The notes beneath the pieces are model-generated. The model saw only the letters and a list, made by a program, of their open reading frames with translations, made no database searches and was not told the DNA's origin. DNA of 64,000 bases from JAHBNG01 sp039028975 (lineage in GTDB: Bacteria; Chloroflexota; Anaerolineae; Caldilineales; Caldilineaceae). Made by a program: the position numbers and the translations under genes. The stretch's first letter is position 1; every line of letters begins with the position of its first letter. Below are positions 60,442 through 64,000 of this stretch, piece after piece. Location of the stretch: contig JBCCHB010000072.1 in assembly GCA_039028975.1 (NCBI GenBank), positions 18,068 through 82,067 of the forward strand. Reading direction: 5' to 3'.

Positions 60442-61620
60442 TCAATCACGATCTTGCAAACCTTCGACAGTCGGCACAAGCTCTTTCACTTCGTCAATTG
60501 ACGTAACGCCAAGCTGGGCCATATTGGTTTTCAAGTCGGCCAGCAAAATTTCAGCCGCATGTATGCCTCCCTGCTCCCCAAACGCTGCCACACCAAACAT
60601 AAACGCGCGTCCTGCAAGCACAAAATCAGCCCCCAAAGCTAGGGTTCGGACCACGTCTGTACCGGAACGAATGCCGCTGTCGAAGATAATTTTTGCGCGA
60701 CCATTGACCTGCTTAGTGATTGTGGACAGCACGTCAATCGCGGCTGGTGCGGCGTCAAATTGACGTCCACCATGATTGGAAACACCAATTCCGTCGATCC
60801 CAATCGAAATCGCTCTTTCGGCATCGTCTGGATGGAGAATTCCTTTAAGAACGATTGGGCCATCCCACAGCTCTCGCACACGCTGGAGGTATTCCCATGA
60901 AAGCGTACCGCCAAATTCCTCACCCACAAAGCGTGCCGCATTGCGAATATTGGTTGCATTAGCATATTTTTCAACAGTACGTAAGCGCGGCACGCCGTTT
61001 CGCAACGTAGCAGCAGTCCATGCGGGGTGTAGCAGAGCTTGCCAAACAAAGTAAGGCGTGATACTTGGCGGCATACGCAGTCCCGCTCGGGCGGTTCGCT
61101 CACGGCGGCTGGCGGCTGGCACATCTGCTGTTACAACGAGTGTGTGAAAACCGTTATCACTAGCGCGGTTGAGCAAGTCGTCGCAAATGATTTCATCACG
61201 CGGTGGGTATAGTTGAAACCACCCCATTTCGTCAACCAGAGCGCCTATCGTTTCAGGCGTTTGCGTTGCCGCAGTGCTCAAGCAGTAGGGAAACCGATAT
61301 TGGGCAGCCGCGCGCGCGAGAATCTTCTCAGCATTCGGCCACATCAACCCCGTAAGCCCTACTGGAGCAACGCCAAATGGAGTAGCGTATTTTCTACCAA
61401 AGAGAGAGGTTTCGGTGTTCTGTGTCTGCGGCCCCTTTAGAAACTGCGGCTGTAGCGTTACACGCTCTAAGCCCACGCGGTTGCGAGACACCGCAATATC
61501 GTCACCCGTACCCATGTCGAGGTATTCCCACGCAACGAGTGGCAAGCGTTGCTTTGCCCGTTTTTGCAGATCACTAATTGAAGGATATTTTTGAAGGCGT
61601 GATTGGCTTAATTGTGCCAT
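60442..61620 (-). CDS. FMN-dependent alpha-hydroxy-acid oxidase/dehydrogenase
   Basis: 392 aa, family of lactate dehydrogenase LldD, glycolate oxidase and mandelate dehydrogenase. FMN and substrate motifs are seen: PFGVAPVGLTGLMWP, FPYCLSTAATQTPE, WFQLYPPRD, LVVTADVPAASRRER, PIVLKGILHPDDAERA (Lys near N5 of FMN), the active-site SNHGGRQFD (catalytic His), IIFDSGIRSGTD and GRAFMFG. There is no membrane segment. It oxidises an L-2-hydroxy acid to the 2-keto acid. GGGAGGA precedes the ATG. It is followed upstream on the same strand by GST and SDR genes. Confidence 0.94.
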   Translation of the reverse strand: MAQLSQSRLQKYPSISDLQKRAKQRLPLVAWEYLDMGTGDDIAVSRNRVGLERVTLQPQFLKGPQTQNTETSLFGRKYATPFGVAPVGLTGLMWPNAEKILARAAAQYRFPYCLSTAATQTPETIGALVDEMGWFQLYPPRDEIICDDLLNRASDNGFHTLVVTADVPAASRRERTARAGLRMPPSITPYFVWQALLHPAWTAATLRNGVPRLRTVEKYANATNIRNAARFVGEEFGGTLSWEYLQRVRELWDGPIVLKGILHPDDAERAISIGIDGIGVSNHGGRQFDAAPAAIDVLSTITKQVNGRAKIIFDSGIRSGTDVVRTLALGADFVLAGRAFMFGVAAFGEQGGIHAAEILLADLKTNMAQLGVTSIDEVKELVPTVEGLQDRD

Positions 61621-61692
61621 GATGATTCCTCCCCTTTTGCGAAATCAAAGAATAGAGGCTTAGCAGGATCTTAACCATTCGGCAATATCCTG

Positions 61693-62481
61693 CTAACTCA
61701 CTATTGAGCTAATTTTCGTTTTCGCAGCTTCTCGCTGACTTTCAAAGAGCGTTAAATATTTGGGATCAAACCACCCCTCAATCCCTTCGTTATAAGATGG
61801 TCGAGCCATCAAACGGCCCGTCCATTCTGCCGTTCGTGGCCGAGCGGCAATCCGATCCTCAAATCCCAAATGCTGCAAGCGAGCCATGTACGACGCATAA
61901 GAGATATCTGCTAAAGAAAAGGCGTCCCCCAGAAGCCACGGTCCATTTTCGAGGGCCGCTTCCATATCATCGAGTAGCTTTTCATATCGCATCACCCCGT
62001 CCACAAAATCAGGTGAGTCCATCCCCATTTCAACTCCTCGGCGTTGGCGTTCACGCTTAACTGGGTTAGGGATGTTGTTGAGCCAAGTCTCTATAGCTTC
62101 CGGTGTTTTTTGCAGATGCTGATGGCGAAAGGCGATGCAGTTGCTGATGATGCCGGTTGCTGCATGCACCCCTTCATCAATCTGTTTTGTCCAAAGTCTC
62201 ATTTGGGCCAGTTTTGCTGGGGAAGAAGGGCGAACCGGCCGCTCGTCAAACGCATCATCTAGATATTCACAAATCACGCTCGATTCGATGATGACGGCTT
62301 CATCATGAACCAATGTAGGCACAACTTTGTTGGGGTTTAGCTTAGCGTATTCGGGTTGTTGTTGATCGCCAGCTCGCAGGTCTAAGTGAACCCCTTCCCA
62401 TTTCAATTCCTTTTCGCTTAAGACCATTCTGACCTTGGCCGCGCAACTGGACATTGCGTTGTGATAGAGAGTGAGTGTCAT
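61693..62481 (-). CDS. Glutathione S-transferase family protein
   Basis: 262 aa from ATG 62481; an earlier in-frame start at 62508 is less likely. The N-terminal thioredoxin-fold domain is LTLYHNAMSSCAAKVRMVLS with the family Ser-Cys region and NPNKVVPTLVHDEAVIIESS, where the cis-Pro and the E-S pair bind glutathione. The C-terminal all-helical domain has GPWLLGDAFSLADISYASYM. Many Chloroflexota lack glutathione, so another thiol or a non-GST role is possible. It lies between the hydroxyacid oxidase and SDR genes on the same strand. Confidence 0.88.
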   Translation of the reverse strand: MTLTLYHNAMSSCAAKVRMVLSEKELKWEGVHLDLRAGDQQQPEYAKLNPNKVVPTLVHDEAVIIESSVICEYLDDAFDERPVRPSSPAKLAQMRLWTKQIDEGVHAATGIISNCIAFRHQHLQKTPEAIETWLNNIPNPVKRERQRRGVEMGMDSPDFVDGVMRYEKLLDDMEAALENGPWLLGDAFSLADISYASYMARLQHLGFEDRIAARPRTAEWTGRLMARPSYNEGIEGWFDPKYLTLFESQREAAKTKISSIVS

Positions 62482-62804
62482 TTTTGCTTCTCTAACCATC
62501 CCTTTCAAGCAGTCGGTGCAACTGCTCTAGAATCTGCTTTTTTAGTTCTGTTGGAATCGGTCTGTTGTCAATTAGCGCAGTATAATAGAGTTCTGTGGCC
62601 GCGAATTGTACATGGGCAGCATGACCAATGAGCTATCATCCAAAAGCGCCCGGTAAATAGCAGAGACGGTACCATCCTCCAAAGGCAAAAAGGAGTGTGG
62701 CTTTTCGCTTAACAAGCTGGGTATATAGTCTGATGATTGGATGATACTCTTGGATTGAATAGGGGGAAGGGTTAGAGTTTGTCCTTGCCACCTTATCACC
62801 CTGC
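62482..62804. other. Intergenic stretch with one doubtful small frame
   Basis: A minus-strand frame (62572-62820, up to 82 codons, overlapping the end of the SDR gene) could encode a small protein with IRWQGQTLTLPPIQ and YRALLDDSSLVMLP. It has no ribosome site of note and no known family, so it is not called as a gene. Confidence 0.3.
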
Positions 62805-63608
62805 TCACCACGCCGTCCACCCCCCATCCACCAAAATATTTTGGCCGTTGATATAGCTGCCCGCATCGCTGGCGAGCAGAACAACCAATCCTTTTAGTTC
62901 ATCAGGGCGTCCCATTCGCCCCATGGGAACTCTCTGTTCCAATCGTTGGATAAATTCAGGCATGGTGTCGTGAACCTTTTGGCTGGGGAACGGGCCGGGA
63001 GAGATGGTGTTCACTCGCACATTGTCTTTAGCCCAGTAGACTGCTAGATGACGGGTTAGATGGATAATCCCACCCTTGAGTCCATGATAGTTGGGCGGGC
63101 TGTTAGCAGGCAACCCCTCATAGGCGTCCGGATAACTGGCAACCACGCCGTACATGCTGCCAATATTGATAATGGATCCTGGCGCTTGACGGCTGCGCAA
63201 GTGGTGTACAACCTCCCGGGCCAGCAGAAAGTAGGCGGTTACACCCGTATGGTAAGCATCGTCGAAATCTTGGGCAGTGGCCGTATCAATATCAGGTGCC
63301 GTGCCACCATAGGCATTGTTGACTAGAATATCGATTTGTCCAACCTCGGCAAGGACCTGTTTGACAAATGAGGGAATTGAATCTGTATCTCCTTGAGAAA
63401 AGGCCAAACCGACGTGACCACTTCCCGGTAAGGTCTCGGCGAAATCGACGGCTTGTTGACGATTGCGGCTGGTTACGACGAGCCTAGCTCCTGCTTCAGC
63501 GAGGCCACGGCTCATGGCCGAGCCAAGCCAACCAGCTGAACCAGTCACGATCGCCACTTGACCAGTCAGGTCTGTTAACTCATGGAACGTTCGTTCGCTA
63601 TTCTGCAT
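62805..63608 (-). CDS. Short-chain dehydrogenase/reductase
   Basis: 267 aa, classical SDR. The nucleotide motif is TGSAGWLGSA (TGxxxxxGxx; the usual TGxxxGxG is stretched by one small residue), NNAYGG is the stabilising N-N-A-G-like motif, the catalytic Ser is in INIGSMYGV, and the catalytic Tyr-x3-Lys is YHGLK. The C-terminal DELKGLVVLLASDAGSYI and GQNILVDGGW are standard. It oxidises or reduces an alcohol/ketone with NAD(P). AGGAGGAGTAG precedes the ATG. It is first of a minus-strand SDR-GST-hydroxyacid oxidase set, possibly one pathway. Confidence 0.93.
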   Translation of the reverse strand: MQNSERTFHELTDLTGQVAIVTGSAGWLGSAMSRGLAEAGARLVVTSRNRQQAVDFAETLPGSGHVGLAFSQGDTDSIPSFVKQVLAEVGQIDILVNNAYGGTAPDIDTATAQDFDDAYHTGVTAYFLLAREVVHHLRSRQAPGSIINIGSMYGVVASYPDAYEGLPANSPPNYHGLKGGIIHLTRHLAVYWAKDNVRVNTISPGPFPSQKVHDTMPEFIQRLEQRVPMGRMGRPDELKGLVVLLASDAGSYINGQNILVDGGWTAW

Positions 63609-63657
63609 CTACTCCTCCTTTTTAACCTTGGTCAAGAGAACCCTATATAGTGAAAAG

Positions 63658-63695
63658 TTGCACCTCAACGTATACGAAGAAACAAGGAGGTGCAA
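63658..63695 (+). promoter_or_regulatory. Hairpin masking the ribosome site of the DUF1670 gene
   Basis: TTGCACCTC (63658-63666) is exactly complementary to GAGGTGCAA (63687-63695), which contains the ribosome-binding core of the gene starting at 63698. A 20-nt loop separates them. Such masking is common in transposable-element genes. Confidence 0.6.
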
Positions 63696-63697
63696 AA

Positions 63698-64000
63698 ATG
63701 CCCATACCATCTATCGACAGCAGAGCAGCGACCAAAACAAGTGAAGGTCACTTTCTGCGCAAACAAGAACAAGAGTTCCACCTGGCGCCCCGTATCGCCC
63801 AGGCCATCTTGGAAGAAGCCAAGGCGAGCCTAGAAGGAAGCTGCGAACTCAAAAGTGGCCAAATCAGACGATATCTGACCAGATACGACAGAGGAGGTGG
63901 CCAGCCTCTCAATCAACTGCCGACGGCGGAAGTGCTCTGGACCCTCGATGCAGGCGATGAAGATCGTGAAGTGCGCAAAACCTATGGTCGAGTGAGCTTA
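63698..64000 (+). CDS. DUF1670-family protein, N-terminal part, cut by window edge
   Basis: The ATG at 63698 follows AAGGAGG. The frame is open for 101 codons to the end of the window. The sequence has FLRKQEQEFHLAPRIAQAIL, a helix LEEAKASLEG, then KSGQIRRYLTRYDRGGGQPL and VLWTLDAGDEDREVRKTYG, the pattern of DUF1670 proteins that occur in many copies in Chloroflexota and some archaea and are thought to be transposase-related. The masking hairpin upstream supports a mobile-element origin. The C-terminal DNA-binding part lies outside the window. Confidence 0.75.
   Translation, partial: MPIPSIDSRAATKTSEGHFLRKQEQEFHLAPRIAQAILEEAKASLEGSCELKSGQIRRYLTRYDRGGGQPLNQLPTAEVLWTLDAGDEDREVRKTYGRVSL

Noticed and set aside
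62572..62820. 82-codon minus-strand frame after the SDR gene
   Set aside because: Overlap with the SDR C-terminus, no ribosome site, no motif; evidence too weak to call.

Overview
The window reads as a chromosomal segment of a Chloroflexota bacterium (Anaerolineae/Caldilineae-like), roughly half G+C. This is an inference from gene content: a soluble multi-GAF hybrid kinase, a BTAD regulator fused to a Clp-N domain, DUF2089/DUF4097/PspA-like envelope genes, giant SdrD-type and RCC1-type secreted proteins ending in I-F-L-P-(L/W), and an FMN 2-hydroxyacid oxidase/Rieske/enolase-superfamily catabolic repertoire. No rRNA, tRNA, CRISPR array or prophage was seen. The only clear mobile-element-like gene is a DUF1670-type protein cut by the right edge.

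Layout. 1-2.5 kb: edge-truncated membrane protein (-), then a Kelch lipoprotein and a second lipoprotein (+). 2.6-11.2 kb: a minus-strand signalling island (BTAD-ClpN regulator, 1531-aa GAF/PAS histidine kinase with receiver, stand-alone receiver, small membrane protein, Ser/Thr kinase, conserved small protein). 11.2-12.1 kb: mostly non-coding, with a 34-nt perfect palindrome and a dehydrogenase gene remnant. 12.1-17.8 kb: three exported proteins (-) divergent from a NarL-type two-component pair (+). 18.3-23.2 kb: AraC regulator, methyltransferase, enolase-superfamily dehydratase/racemase, Nudix hydrolase and SMP-30 lactonase. 23.2-26.3 kb: unknown protein, DUF3524 (queuosine-tRNA mannosyltransferase-like) glycosyltransferase, DUF4870-like membrane protein. 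26.6-30.5 kb: 1322-aa adhesin-like protein. 31.0-34.0 kb: four-gene envelope-stress-like operon. 34.2-38.7 kb: recN, a methyltransferase and an AAA/PD-(D/E)XK ATPase. 38.9-42.9 kb: 14-repeat RCC1 protein with a caspase/legumain-like protease domain. 43-49.8 kb: GNAT, sppA, hisS, lysC. 50-53.5 kb: vanadium-haloperoxidase/PAP2-like protein with Ig-like repeats. 53.4-63.6 kb: small-molecule catabolism (Rieske oxygenase plus a remnant copy, two TIM-barrel epimerases, MetE-like enzyme, 6PGDH-like oxidoreductase, DUF5666 protein, hydroxyacid oxidase, GST, SDR). 63.7-64.0 kb: start of the DUF1670 gene.

Functional themes. Two regulatory blocks and an envelope-stress operon sit next to several very large exported proteins, so much of the window concerns the cell surface. 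The two catabolic blocks (about 20-23 kb and 54-64 kb) look like sugar-acid or related oxidative pathways, but no substrate can be assigned from sequence alone.

Non-coding structure is notable. A four-copy interspersed hairpin element lies at 15.4, 25.6, 31.1 and 48.0 kb, three times directly 5' of a gene. There are several perfect palindromes or inverted repeats, and two hairpins overlap translation-start regions (recN and the DUF1670 gene).
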